Source: Marivita sp.
Lineage (GTDB): Bacteria; Pseudomonadota; Alphaproteobacteria; Rhodobacterales; Rhodobacteraceae
Length of the DNA stretch: 62,278 bases
Assembly: GCF_020055675.1 (NCBI RefSeq)
Contig: NZ_JAIPUS010000018.1
Span: forward strand, 1 to 62,278
Reading direction: 5' to 3'
Positions 16,481 through 24,946 of the stretch are shown here, piece by piece. The notes below the pieces were generated by a model. It was not told the DNA's origin, did not search any database, and saw only the letters and a program-made list of their open reading frames with translations. Position 1 is the first letter of the stretch. Each line of letters begins with the position of its first letter. The position numbers were made by a program, and so were the translations under genes.

Positions 16481-17524
16481 ATGGCCAAAAGAACTGAATT
16501 CGCGATCGGAGGCGAGACCGTCGCCCCGGGCACACGCCGGACCATTGATCTTCCGGTCAGCGTCATGTCGGATCATACACCGGCTACCATGTCGGCCCAT
16601 GTCATCCATGGACGGCGCAAAGGCCCGGTCGTTTTCGTCAGCGCGGGTGTGCACGGGGACGAGATCATCGGTGTCGAGATCGTGCGCCGCCTTCTTGGCA
16701 TGCCCAACCTGGATCGCCTTCGCGGTACGCTGATCGCGGTGCCGATTGTCAACGCGTTCGGGTTTCTGACGCATTCGCGCTACCTGCCTGACCGGCGCGA
16801 TTTGAACCGGTGTTTTCCCGGAACCCAAGGCGGGTCCTTGGCCTCGCGGCTGGCGAAATTGTTCATGACCGAAATCGTCGGGCGCAGTGACCTCGGGATC
16901 GACCTGCATTCAGCTGCGGTGCATCGGACAAACCTGCCGCAAGTCCGCATATCCCCGGACAACCGGGAAACTTTGCGTCTTGCACGGGCGTTCGGCGCGC
17001 CGGTGATCCTGCGCTCACAGCTGCGTGACGGATCATTGCGTGGGGCCGCCAAGGATGCGGGCATTGACGTTTTGCTCTATGAAGCGGGTGAGGCATTGCG
17101 TTTTGACGAAATGGCCGTGCGCGCGGGCGTATCGGGAATTTTGCGGGTGTTGAAAGATCAGTCCATGCTGCCCGCCAAGGGCATTTCCAAAGCGCGTCGA
17201 AAACCCTTGTTGTCGATATCGAGCCGCTGGATACGGGCACCCCAGGGTGGGCTGTTGCGGTCGTTCAAGTCAGAGGGCGATATGGTCTCGGACGGGGAGA
17301 CACTGGCCATCGTATCGGATCCGTTCGGCGCGGTGGATATGCCGATTACAACTGAGTGCGCGGGCCTGATCGTCGGCCGCACCGTTTTCCCCAATGTGAA
17401 TGAAGGCGACGCGCTTTTCCACGTCGCGCAGGTTGCCGACCCTGACGAGGCTGAACAAACCCTCGAACATCTTTCGTCACAACTCGAGGATGATCCGATC
17501 TTTGATGAGGACGAGATTATCTGA
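16481..17524 (+). CDS. Succinylglutamate desuccinylase/aspartoacylase (AstE/AspA) family protein
   Basis: A 347-residue zinc carboxypeptidase-like deacylase. FVSAGVHGDEIIGVEI near residue 52 holds the H-x2-E metal pair, RDLNRCFPG near 108 the substrate-binding arginine, and GIDLHSAAV near 144 the third ligand. After residue 250 a small barrel-like domain follows (APQGGLLRSFKSEGDMVSDG, resembling a biotinyl/lipoyl fold). The start is the ATG at 16481 preceded by AAGGGGA; the frame is open 43 codons further but without family similarity. Relatives include ectoine-pathway DoeB, but a RimK-linked or aminoacyl substrate is equally possible. No functional neighbour is in the same direction. Confidence 0.82.
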   Translation: MAKRTEFAIGGETVAPGTRRTIDLPVSVMSDHTPATMSAHVIHGRRKGPVVFVSAGVHGDEIIGVEIVRRLLGMPNLDRLRGTLIAVPIVNAFGFLTHSRYLPDRRDLNRCFPGTQGGSLASRLAKLFMTEIVGRSDLGIDLHSAAVHRTNLPQVRISPDNRETLRLARAFGAPVILRSQLRDGSLRGAAKDAGIDVLLYEAGEALRFDEMAVRAGVSGILRVLKDQSMLPAKGISKARRKPLLSISSRWIRAPQGGLLRSFKSEGDMVSDGETLAIVSDPFGAVDMPITTECAGLIVGRTVFPNVNEGDALFHVAQVADPDEAEQTLEHLSSQLEDDPIFDEDEII

Positions 17525-17587
17525 CGGCTGGGTTGAACGGCCATGCTCATGCGCTGACACAGTTGTCACACAAGACCCTGCCAAAGC

Positions 17588-18529
17588 TCAGGCCGGTCCG
17601 GGATCGCAGGTTCCCAGCACGGATACCTCGGGTGCACGCGCGGTGAGGGACCCGCAAATCAGCTGGAGCAACAGTTGAAACTCATCCTCGCGCGATGTGC
17701 CCTTGCGCCAGACCATGCCGATGGTGCGGGATGGCGATGTCCCGTGGAATGGCCTTGCGATGACCAGGTCCTGATGCGCCACTTCCGATTTCACGTAGAG
17801 CGCGGGCATCAGCGACACCCCCATGCCCGTCGCCACCATCTGGCGCAGCGTGTCCAGGCTGGTGCCTTCGTAATCGTGGGACAGCTCAACCCCGTAGTCG
17901 TCCGAGATGGTGCGAACAAGCTCATAGAGCTTGTGACCCGGCTCCAGCGACAGGATCACCTCGCCCTTGAGCATGACAGGATCGATCGCAGGCTCGGATG
18001 CCAGGCGGTGATCCGATGGCATGACCACTTCGATCGGTTCACGAAACAGCGGCCGCGCCTCGAACTCGGATTGCGTGACCGGGAGCGGGAAGAACAGCAG
18101 ATCAAGAGCACCGTCTTCGAGGCTGCGCAAAAGTGCATCGGGCAAGCCCTCGCGCACGTAGAGGCCCAGCTTGGGGTACTGGCGGTGCAGGTCGGGAATG
18201 ACCAAGGGCAGGAAGTACGACCCCAGGGTCTGAACCACGCCGACCCGGATGACGGAAGACAGAACGCTTTGCTGCAATTTCGCGATCGTATGGATTTCGG
18301 CCACCTCGCGCAGGATTCGGCGCCCGCGTTCAGCGATTTCCTTGCCGGTGGGCGTCATCATCACCTTTGACCGGCCCCGTTCCACGAGGGTTGTGCCCAG
18401 CCGCGCCTCCAGCTCCTTGAGCTGGGCGCTGAGCGTGGGCTGGGTGACATTGCACAATTCGGCCGCACGTCGGAAATGAAGCTGATCGGCCACGGCGATC
18501 AAGTAGCGTAATTGTTGCAGACTCGGCAT
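17588..18529 (-). CDS. OxyR-like LysR regulator without redox cysteines
   Basis: A 313-residue LysR-family regulator with clear OxyR character throughout: LHFRRAAELCNVTQPTLSAQ (helix-turn-helix, residues 17-36), RGRSKVMMTPTGKEI, GYFLP-like linker and GTSLDTLRQMVATGMGVSLMPAL. In the region matching E. coli Cys199 and Cys208 it reads LEPGHKLYELVRTISDDYG, with Lys and Ser at the two cysteine positions. Peroxide sensing by disulfide formation is therefore not expected. A perfect OxyR-type box lies just before its start. It is divergent from the Mrp antiporter operon, which it may regulate together with itself. Confidence 0.85.
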   Translation of the reverse strand: MPSLQQLRYLIAVADQLHFRRAAELCNVTQPTLSAQLKELEARLGTTLVERGRSKVMMTPTGKEIAERGRRILREVAEIHTIAKLQQSVLSSVIRVGVVQTLGSYFLPLVIPDLHRQYPKLGLYVREGLPDALLRSLEDGALDLLFFPLPVTQSEFEARPLFREPIEVVMPSDHRLASEPAIDPVMLKGEVILSLEPGHKLYELVRTISDDYGVELSHDYEGTSLDTLRQMVATGMGVSLMPALYVKSEVAHQDLVIARPFHGTSPSRTIGMVWRKGTSREDEFQLLLQLICGSLTARAPEVSVLGTCDPGPA

Positions 18530-18542
18530 CCGGGATCTTTCG

Positions 18543-18557
18543 ATAGATTTGATCTAT
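18543..18557. promoter_or_regulatory. OxyR-type operator (ATAG-N7-CTAT)
   Basis: The 15 bases ATAGATTTGATCTAT fit the published OxyR half-operator ATAGnTnnnAnCTAT at every fixed position, and are embedded in a 7+3+7 inverted repeat (18542-18558). The site starts 14 bases upstream of the OxyR-like ATG at 18529, a typical autoregulatory position. A second adjoining box expected for a tetramer is not evident. The mrpA start is 200 bases further on. Confidence 0.7.
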
Positions 18558-18758
18558 CAGATACACGCCCTTTTTCAATTTGGTCAACACCAGAGAAGAG
18601 CCTAAGTCCAATCCCAGCGAGGGAGAGCGAAGCGTGAACAGGACCGACTTCCCAGAGCAGGGAACCCGATCAAGCATGACCGCGTTTTGCTACTTGGCGG
18701 ACACGGCGTGGCAGTGCACGGCGAATGCCTCACAGGAGTGTAGCGGAGTGTTTTCCTG

Positions 18759-21017
18759 ATGGCGGGTGGTTTTCCGACGGATGTGCGTGGCAACGGTGCG
18801 ATCGGTGTTGTCCCGGTACTCTTTTCCGCGGCGCTCTTTGTCTATTTCGCGTCACTGGTCCCGACCATCGCTGCGGGGGATATCCTGCGTGTATCCGTGC
18901 CCTGGGTGGCGTCGCTCGGCATTGATTTCGCCGTCCTGGTCGATGGGTTGAGCCTGACCTTCGCCTTGCTGATCTCCGGCATCGGGACATTGGTGCTACT
19001 CTATTCCAACACCTACCTCGCAGGGCACCCGCAGTATGCCCGATTTGCGCTGTTCCTGACGGCCTTCATGGTCTCGATGCTGGGGCTTGTGCTTGCCGAT
19101 GACCTGATCCTGCTGTTCGTGTTCTGGGAACTGACGACGCTTACCTCTTACATGCTGATCGGCTTTTCGCATGAATCCGAGAAGAGCCGCCGAAACGCGT
19201 TGCAGGCCCTGTTCGTGACCGGGGCCGGGGGGGTGGCGTTCCTTGCAGGATTGATCCTGTTGGCAGCGGCGACAGGCACGACAAGCATTTCAGGCTTTAT
19301 CGCGATGGAGGAGGATATTCGCCAGCACGCGATGTATCTGCCGATCCTGATCCTGCTGCTGGCCGGCACCTTTACCAAGTCAGCCCAGGTACCGTTCCAT
19401 TTCTGGCTGCCCAACGCCATGGCCGCCCCCACCCCGGTGAGCGCCTTCCTGCACTCGGCCACGATGGTCAAGGCGGGGGTCTACGTGATGGCGCGACTGC
19501 ACCCGGCGATGGCGGGCACCGATGTGTGGCTTTGGACCTTGACCATCTTCGGCGCGGTCACGGCGGTGTTCGCCAGCCTTCTGGCGCTAAGACAAACCGA
19601 TCTGAAACAGGCGTTGGCCTATACGACGCTGATGGCGCTTGGCACGCTGACGCTGTTTCTGGGACAGGAATCCGGCTACGCGATGACCGCCTTTGGAACG
19701 TTCCTGATCGTCCATTCGCTTTACAAGGCGGCGCTGTTTCTTGTGGTCGGGTGTATCGACCTGTCGGCCGGCACGCGCGAGACCGATCAACTGGGCGGAT
19801 TGGGACGATTGATGCCGGTAACCGCCTTCTCTGCAGCGCTGGCAGCGTTTTCCATGGCCGGGTTTCCGCCCTTCCTCGGCTTTATCGGCAAGGAATTGAA
19901 ATATGCGGGCGCCCTGGCCGTTGCCTCCGAGCCTTTGCTGGTGGCAGGCGCGGTGCTTTTGTCGAACGCGCTGATGTTGGCGGTGGCGGGCGTCGTGGCG
20001 TTTCGCCCGTTCTGGCGCAGCAGCGTGCCCGCAGGACAAAGCCCGCGCGAAGCCCCTTGGCAGATGTGGGCCGGGCCGCTTGTGCTGGCCTGCCTCGGGG
20101 CGCTTTTCGGCATTTATCCGGACCTGCTTCAGGTCGCATTAATCAATCCTATGGTTGTTTCCCTCACTGGTGAAATCAGCGAGGCAAAAGAGTTGCAACT
20201 TTGGGCCGGGTTCAACATCCCGCTGATCCTGAGCGTCGCGACCTTTGTGCTTGGTCTGCTGATTTATGCCGGCCATGTCAGCCTCCGGGCCCGTCTGGCG
20301 TCGGTTTTTGGGGGGCTTCCCAACCTCGATACGGGGTGGGACCGCTTCCTTCACGGGCTCAAAGAGTTTGCAAAGTTGCAAACCCGGATCGTGCAAAACG
20401 GCAAATTGTCGAGCTACCTGTTCGGCACATTCCTGACCATCGCAGCCGGTATCCTGCTGACACTCGTCTATACCGGGATGCCCACGATCGCGGTGGACCT
20501 GTCGGATGTCGAATGGAAGCACACGTCGATCGCATTCCTGACGATTGCCGGATCTCTGCTGGTGCTGGCCACAAGTTCGCGTATCGCAGCCATCTCCGCG
20601 CTTGGTGTTGTCGGCATCGGAATCGCGATGATCTTCATCGTCTTCAGCGCACCGGACGTTGCCATCACCCAGTTGCTGGTCGAAACGCTCGTTGTCGTTC
20701 TGGTCGCGGTCGTCATGTTGCGCCTGCCCGCCCTGCCCCGTGCCGAGTTCCGGCCGGGTCACGCGGTCCTGTCGCTGGCCGTTGGCGCAGCAGTCACATT
20801 GACGGTTGTCTCGGTTGTCTCCAACCCGCTTGATCTGCGCGTGACGGAATATTTCGAGGCGACCAGCTGGCCCGAAGCCTATGGGCGCAACATCGTCAAC
20901 GTGATCCTTGTGGATTTCCGCGCGCTCGACACCTTTGGCGAGATCGCGGTCGTCGTGATCGCTGCCTTGTCCGCATATGCGCTGTTGCGCACAACACGGA
21001 AGGGAGGCCCGGAATGA
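18759..21017 (+). CDS. mrpA: Mrp antiporter subunit A (with MrpB-like C-terminal domain)
   Basis: A 752-residue polytopic membrane protein, the large NuoL-like subunit of the Mrp/Mnh Na+(K+)/H+ antiporter. The conserved segment FVFWELTTLTSYMLIGF lies near residue 115, KSAQVPFHFWLPNAMAAPTP near 207, HSATMVKAGVYVMARLHP near 231, and the C-terminal region (ISALGVVGIGIAMIFIVFSA, DVAITQLLVETLVVVL) is the DUF4040/MrpB-like part. The N-terminus is short: only one hydrophobic helix precedes the LGIDFAVLVDGLSL segment, and an in-frame TAG lies at 18741, so a usual first helix seems missing. GGAGTG eight bases upstream is the likely ribosome-binding site. Confidence 0.92.
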   Translation: MAGGFPTDVRGNGAIGVVPVLFSAALFVYFASLVPTIAAGDILRVSVPWVASLGIDFAVLVDGLSLTFALLISGIGTLVLLYSNTYLAGHPQYARFALFLTAFMVSMLGLVLADDLILLFVFWELTTLTSYMLIGFSHESEKSRRNALQALFVTGAGGVAFLAGLILLAAATGTTSISGFIAMEEDIRQHAMYLPILILLLAGTFTKSAQVPFHFWLPNAMAAPTPVSAFLHSATMVKAGVYVMARLHPAMAGTDVWLWTLTIFGAVTAVFASLLALRQTDLKQALAYTTLMALGTLTLFLGQESGYAMTAFGTFLIVHSLYKAALFLVVGCIDLSAGTRETDQLGGLGRLMPVTAFSAALAAFSMAGFPPFLGFIGKELKYAGALAVASEPLLVAGAVLLSNALMLAVAGVVAFRPFWRSSVPAGQSPREAPWQMWAGPLVLACLGALFGIYPDLLQVALINPMVVSLTGEISEAKELQLWAGFNIPLILSVATFVLGLLIYAGHVSLRARLASVFGGLPNLDTGWDRFLHGLKEFAKLQTRIVQNGKLSSYLFGTFLTIAAGILLTLVYTGMPTIAVDLSDVEWKHTSIAFLTIAGSLLVLATSSRIAAISALGVVGIGIAMIFIVFSAPDVAITQLLVETLVVVLVAVVMLRLPALPRAEFRPGHAVLSLAVGAAVTLTVVSVVSNPLDLRVTEYFEATSWPEAYGRNIVNVILVDFRALDTFGEIAVVVIAALSAYALLRTTRKGGPE

Positions 21018-21433
21018 ACTCCGTTATCCTGCGCGTCGGCACGCGCTATCTTGCCGGGCTGCTGCTTGTCTTCTCGTTCTACATGATGCTGCGCGGCCAT
21101 AACGAACCCGGCGGCGGCTTTATTGGCGGGCTTATCGGCGCCACCGGCTTCGTGCTTTACGCCATCGCCTGCGGCACCGAAGACGCGCGCGCCGCGCTGC
21201 GCGTCCTGCCCCAGACCATCGCGATCTGGGGGCTGGGCATCGCGCTTCTGGCCGGTGTCTTCGCAGCGGTGTTCGGCGATGCGCTGTTCACCGGGCAATG
21301 GCTGTTCATCGGCGCAACCGACGATGACAAAGGGGTTCCGCTGTCGACGGTTCTGGTTTTCGACATCGGGGTCTACCTGGTTGTATTCGGGTCGATCCTC
21401 ACGCTTGTCTTCGCGATGGAGGAAGAGGTCTGA
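21014..21433 (+). CDS. mrpB: Mrp antiporter subunit B
   Basis: A 139-residue membrane protein of the MnhB family, with four predicted helices and the characteristic GHNEPGGGFIGGLIGATGF near residue 29. It overlaps mrpA by four bases (ATGA) and mrpC by one base. It belongs to the MrpA-G complex in the cytoplasmic membrane and is needed for assembly and ion exchange. Because MrpA already carries a C-terminal MrpB-like domain, this gene supplies the second, separate MnhB part, the usual arrangement of seven-gene operons. Confidence 0.92.
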   Translation: MNSVILRVGTRYLAGLLLVFSFYMMLRGHNEPGGGFIGGLIGATGFVLYAIACGTEDARAALRVLPQTIAIWGLGIALLAGVFAAVFGDALFTGQWLFIGATDDDKGVPLSTVLVFDIGVYLVVFGSILTLVFAMEEEV

Positions 21434-21795
21434 TGGAGTTCCTGTATGCCATTACCATCGGGGTCCTCGTGTCATCGGCGGTTTACCTGATGCTGTCCAA
21501 CAACCTTTTGCGGTTCATCTTCGGCCTTGTCCTGATTTCGAACGCGGCAAACCTCACGATCTTTGTGTCCGGGCGCATGACAGATGGGGCCCCGCCGCTG
21601 ATTCCGGAAGGGGCGGACGCGCCGCTCGGGGCCGCGGCCAATGCGCTGCCGCAGGCGCTGGTGCTGACAGCCATCGTGATCGGCTTTGGCCTGTTTGCCT
21701 TTGCCATCGTGCTGGTGTTCCGGGCCTGGACGACGCTCGGATCGCTGACACCTGACGACATGCGACTGGCCGAACCTGACGAGGCCCAAAAGTGA
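21433..21795 (+). CDS. mrpC: Mrp antiporter subunit C (NuoK-like)
   Basis: A 120-residue protein with three hydrophobic helices, homologous to NuoK of complex I. YLMLSNNLLRFIFGLVLISN near residue 16 and LPQALVLTAIVIGFGLFAFA near 76 are the family landmarks. The start overlaps the mrpB stop as TGATGG. A conserved Glu of NuoK-like proteins is not obvious in the first helix. Its role is part of the proton path in the antiporter complex. Confidence 0.92.
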   Translation: MEFLYAITIGVLVSSAVYLMLSNNLLRFIFGLVLISNAANLTIFVSGRMTDGAPPLIPEGADAPLGAAANALPQALVLTAIVIGFGLFAFAIVLVFRAWTTLGSLTPDDMRLAEPDEAQK

Positions 21796-23288
21796 GCTGG
21801 TATCTTGCCACACCGATTGTCATTCCGTTCGTCACGGCGGTCCTGGCCTTTCTGCTGCGGGCGACGCCGTGGGGGCGCTGGGTCTCGGTTTGCGGGTCAA
21901 CGCTCCTGCTGATTGCATCGATCGCCCTGATGAGCGTGGTGCTGCGCGATGGCGTGATCGCTGGGCAGATGGGCCAGTGGCCTGCACCGTTCGGGATCAC
22001 GCTGGTCGCTGACCTGCTGTCGGCCGTCATGGTGTTGATCACGGCCATCGTCGCTGTTGCCGTGTCGATCTATGCCATTGCCGATGTCGACGAGGGCATG
22101 GAGCGACTGGGCTATCACACGCTGTTCAACATGCTGATCGCGGGGGTGGTCGGGGCGTTCATCACCGGCGACTTGTTCAACCTTTATGTCTGGTTCGAAG
22201 TCATGCTGATCGCCTCTTTCGGCCTGCTGGTTCTTGGCGGCCGGCCCGAACAGATCGATGGAGGGGTGAAATACGTGGCGCTGAACCTTGTGTCCACGAT
22301 CCTGTTCCTGACGGGGATCGGATTGCTTTACGGCATGACGGGCACTCTCAACCTTGCCGATCTGGCCGGCGCCGTGGACGGCGCGGACCCGCGATTGCTC
22401 ACGGTCGTTGCGGTGATGTTCATGATCGCCTTCGGCGTGAAGGCGGCCGTTTTTCCGCTGTTCTTCTGGCTCCCTGCGTCCTATCATACGCCTGCTTTCG
22501 CGGTATCGGCGGTGTTTGCCGGACTGCTGACCAAGGTGGGTGTCTACGCTCTGCTGCGTATGTTCACGCTGGTCTTTGACCACGACACGGCCTTTACCCA
22601 CACGATCCTTCTCTGGGTCGCGGCGCTGACCATGGTCGTCGGCGTGCTGGGGGCCGCGGCGCAAAGCGACATGCGAAAGATCCTGTCGTTCCACATCGTG
22701 AGCCAAATCGGCTACATGATCCTCGGCCTTGCGCTTCTGACGCCTTTGGCCCTTGTCGGGGCCGTGTTCTACCTGGTTCACCATATCGTGGTAAAAGCAA
22801 ACCTGTTCCTGATCGCCGGCGTGGTCAAGCGGATCGCGGGAGATACGGATTTGGCGCGGATCGGCGGACTCTACAAATCCGCGCCGGTGCTGGCGATCCT
22901 GTTCGTGATCCCGGCCTTTTCGCTGGCTGGCTTTCCGCCGCTGTCCGGATTCTGGGCAAAGTTCCTGCTGGTCAAGGCGGCGCTGGAGGTCGAAGGCTGG
23001 ATCATAGCCGGGATCGCCCTCGCGGTTGGCTTGCTCACCATATATTCCATGACGAAAATCTGGGCACAGGCGTTCTGGGAACCGCATCCCGAGGCCGTGA
23101 CCCCGAAACTGTTTTCCCTGTCAGGACGAGATCGGGCAGCGCTGCTGCTGCCGATAGCCGGGTTGGCTCTGCTGACGATCATCATCGGAGTGATGCCAGA
23201 GCCATTCGTCCGATTTGCCCAAGACTCGGCAGCCCAGCTTCTTGATCCGTCCGCCTATATCGCCGCAGTTTTGGGAGACCCGTCATGA
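21792..23288 (+). CDS. mrpD: Mrp antiporter subunit D (NuoM/N-like)
   Basis: A 498-residue membrane protein homologous to the antiporter-like complex I subunits. It contains FNLYVWFEVMLIASFGLLVL near residue 128 (with the key Glu), AFGVKAAVFPLFFWLPASYH near 215 (key Lys), and SDMRKILSFHIVSQIGYMIL near 290. The start is a GTG at 21792 overlapping the mrpC stop (GTGA). With MrpA it is thought to drive ion translocation. Confidence 0.93.
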   Translation: MSWYLATPIVIPFVTAVLAFLLRATPWGRWVSVCGSTLLLIASIALMSVVLRDGVIAGQMGQWPAPFGITLVADLLSAVMVLITAIVAVAVSIYAIADVDEGMERLGYHTLFNMLIAGVVGAFITGDLFNLYVWFEVMLIASFGLLVLGGRPEQIDGGVKYVALNLVSTILFLTGIGLLYGMTGTLNLADLAGAVDGADPRLLTVVAVMFMIAFGVKAAVFPLFFWLPASYHTPAFAVSAVFAGLLTKVGVYALLRMFTLVFDHDTAFTHTILLWVAALTMVVGVLGAAAQSDMRKILSFHIVSQIGYMILGLALLTPLALVGAVFYLVHHIVVKANLFLIAGVVKRIAGDTDLARIGGLYKSAPVLAILFVIPAFSLAGFPPLSGFWAKFLLVKAALEVEGWIIAGIALAVGLLTIYSMTKIWAQAFWEPHPEAVTPKLFSLSGRDRAALLLPIAGLALLTIIIGVMPEPFVRFAQDSAAQLLDPSAYIAAVLGDPS

Positions 23289-23767
23289 ACACCTTCGGAC
23301 TGAACATCATTCTGGCCATTGCGTGGGTGGCATTTACGGGCAGCGTCTCCTTGACCGGATTGATCACCGGATTTGCCATCGGCTATGGCGCGCTTTGGCT
23401 GATCCAGCCGCTGATCGGAACCAGCACGTATTTCACTCGCGTCACCGCATGGATCAAGCTCATCATCATGTTCCATTACGAATTGGTCCTGTCGAGCCTT
23501 GAAGTGGCGGTGGACGTTCTGACGCCACGCCATCGGGCGCGGCCCTCGATCATCGAAATGCCTCTTGATGTGAAAACGGATACCGGAATTCTCTTGGTCA
23601 CGAATCTGATATCGCTCACGCCCGGCACGTTGAGCCTTGATGTAAGCGAGGATCGCAAGACGCTTATGATTCATGCCATGTTCGCGGACGATCACGAGGC
23701 CATTCTGAGCAACCTCAAGAGCGGCATGGAGCGGTGGGTCATTGAAGCGGTGGAGGGTGCGACATGA
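23285..23767 (+). CDS. mrpE: Mrp antiporter subunit E
   Basis: A 160-residue protein: two N-terminal hydrophobic helices (residues about 1-45) followed by a cytoplasmic domain with TDTGILLVTNLISLTPGTLS near residue 98, typical of MnhE. It overlaps mrpD and mrpF by four bases each (ATGA). MrpE is required for full complex activity in characterised systems, though its mechanism is less clear than MrpA or D. Confidence 0.92.
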   Translation: MNTFGLNIILAIAWVAFTGSVSLTGLITGFAIGYGALWLIQPLIGTSTYFTRVTAWIKLIIMFHYELVLSSLEVAVDVLTPRHRARPSIIEMPLDVKTDTGILLVTNLISLTPGTLSLDVSEDRKTLMIHAMFADDHEAILSNLKSGMERWVIEAVEGAT

Positions 23768-24063
23768 GCGGTTTTCTCGAACTCAGCCTGGAAATCGGAT
23801 TCATGTGCGTCGTTGCGTCGGTCGTGCTGGCCTTCGTGCGCATGATCAAGGGGCCAAGCCTTCAGGACCGCGTCGTGGCGCTGGATTTCATGACGGTGGC
23901 CATTGTGGCCTTCTGCGGGCTGGCCGCTGTGCGGTACAGGACAAGCGCATTTCTGGATGTCGCACTTGTTCTGGCGCTTGTCGGCTTTCTGGCAACTGTT
24001 GCGCTCGCCCGCTTCGCCGAACGTAACATCGTGCGCAACCGCAAGGGTGGAACCGATGATTGA
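23764..24063 (+). CDS. mrpF: Mrp antiporter subunit F
   Basis: A 99-residue protein with three hydrophobic helices and the MnhF/PhaF segment IKGPSLQDRVVALDFMTV near residue 28, containing the conserved Asp pair. It starts in the mrpE stop (ATGA) and its 3' end overlaps mrpG by eight bases. Part of the Mrp complex, probably in ion conduction. Confidence 0.92.
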   Translation: MSGFLELSLEIGFMCVVASVVLAFVRMIKGPSLQDRVVALDFMTVAIVAFCGLAAVRYRTSAFLDVALVLALVGFLATVALARFAERNIVRNRKGGTDD

Positions 24064-24415
24064 AATAATCGCTGGATGCCTCATCCTTTTGGGAGGCGTG
24101 TTTGCCGTGATCGGTGGGCTTGGCCTGCTCCGCATGCCCGACGTTCTGATACGGATGCACGCCTCGACCAAGATCGGCACGCTGTCTTGCGGCTTGATCC
24201 TCGCTGGCTGTGCCGTGGTCTTTGCAGAACCGGATATCGTCATAAGGGTCATTGCAATTGTCTTGTTCATCCTGCTGACTGCCCCGATCGGTGCGCACAT
24301 GATGGGACGGTCTGTGTTGTCCACTGGCGTCGACCTCTGGCAGAATGAGGATATCGCGCAGGACCGTGTCGAGGATGCGCTCCTCCGGGAGCACGACACT
24401 CCGGAAGAAAAATGA
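24056..24415 (+). CDS. mrpG: Mrp antiporter subunit G
   Basis: A 119-residue protein of the MnhG/PhaG family: LILLGGVFAVIGGLGLLRMP near residue 9, then MPDVLIRMHASTKIGTLSCG near 27, then a third helix. The start chosen is the ATG at 24056, which matches the family N-terminus (MIEIIAGC). The open frame extends 51 codons upstream through mrpF in another frame without similarity. Last gene of the operon; the hairpin at 24424-24453 follows. Confidence 0.92.
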   Translation: MIEIIAGCLILLGGVFAVIGGLGLLRMPDVLIRMHASTKIGTLSCGLILAGCAVVFAEPDIVIRVIAIVLFILLTAPIGAHMMGRSVLSTGVDLWQNEDIAQDRVEDALLREHDTPEEK

Positions 24416-24423
24416 TGCATGCG

Positions 24424-24453
24424 TAAAAAAAGGCCGCCCGAAAGGACGGCCTT
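24424..24453 (-). terminator. Rho-independent terminator of the HU gene, possibly bidirectional
   Basis: On the minus strand AGGCCGTCC, loop TTTC, GGGCGGCCT (nine pairs, one G-U) is followed by seven T residues. It lies 23 bases after the HU stop codon. The same stem follows the mrpG stop by nine bases on the plus strand, where the T-run is short (CTTTCC), so it may also limit mrp readthrough. Confidence 0.88.
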
Positions 24454-24475
24454 TCCGTTCAGGTTGGCTTCCGGA

Positions 24476-24763
24476 TCAGTCGTTTACACTGTCCTTGAGC
24501 GCTTTCGCGATGGTCATCTTGACAACCTTGTCCGCGTCTTTCTTGAACTGTTCGCCGGTGGCCGGGTTACGCACCATGCGCTCGGGCCGTTCGCGGCAAT
24601 AGATCTTGCCAACACCTGGAAGCGTCACGGCACCGCCGTTCGCAACTTCCTTGGTGATGACACCGGTAACCGCGTCCAGCGCAGCACCAGCGGTTTTCTT
24701 GTCGCTGCCCATTTCTTCGGCCAGAGCGGCCACAAGCTGGGTCTTGGTCATTGGTTTCGCCAT
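24476..24763 (-). CDS. hup: HU-family DNA-binding protein
   Basis: A 95-residue histone-like protein that bends DNA non-specifically. It has the alpha-helical dimerisation half (residues 1-45: TKTQLVAALAEEMGSDKKTA) and the beta-arm region GGAVTLPGVGKIYCRERPER followed by RNPATGEQF, the proline-bearing arm tip. Length is slightly above E. coli HU (90) because of a few extra N-terminal residues (MAKPM). Single gene with its own terminator. Whether it is HU or an IHF subunit is settled for HU by the arm sequence. Confidence 0.93.
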   Translation of the reverse strand: MAKPMTKTQLVAALAEEMGSDKKTAGAALDAVTGVITKEVANGGAVTLPGVGKIYCRERPERMVRNPATGEQFKKDADKVVKMTIAKALKDSVND

Positions 24764-24946
24764 TTCGTGGTCTCCTTCGCTGCCCGATTTTGGGCCTCAT
24801 GGGCAAAAATTAACCGTATATTGCGGTGAAACACAACGCTTTGTGGCCCTGATCTGGTGGTTTTTCGCCGCTAAAAGCGGTTTTCCACAGATTTCGACAC
24901 CCCGAACAGGCAAAAGACGCCGGTCGGCCAACCAACAGGGCCAAAT

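Noticed and set aside
16266-16535. Small minus-strand frame between the riboswitch and the deacylase gene
   Set aside because: No ribosome-binding site, no family similarity and partial overlap with the deacylase start.
21897-23087. Minus-strand 396-codon frame opposite mrpD
   Set aside because: Same kind of shadow; the Mrp operon is continuous on the plus strand with overlapping start and stop codons.
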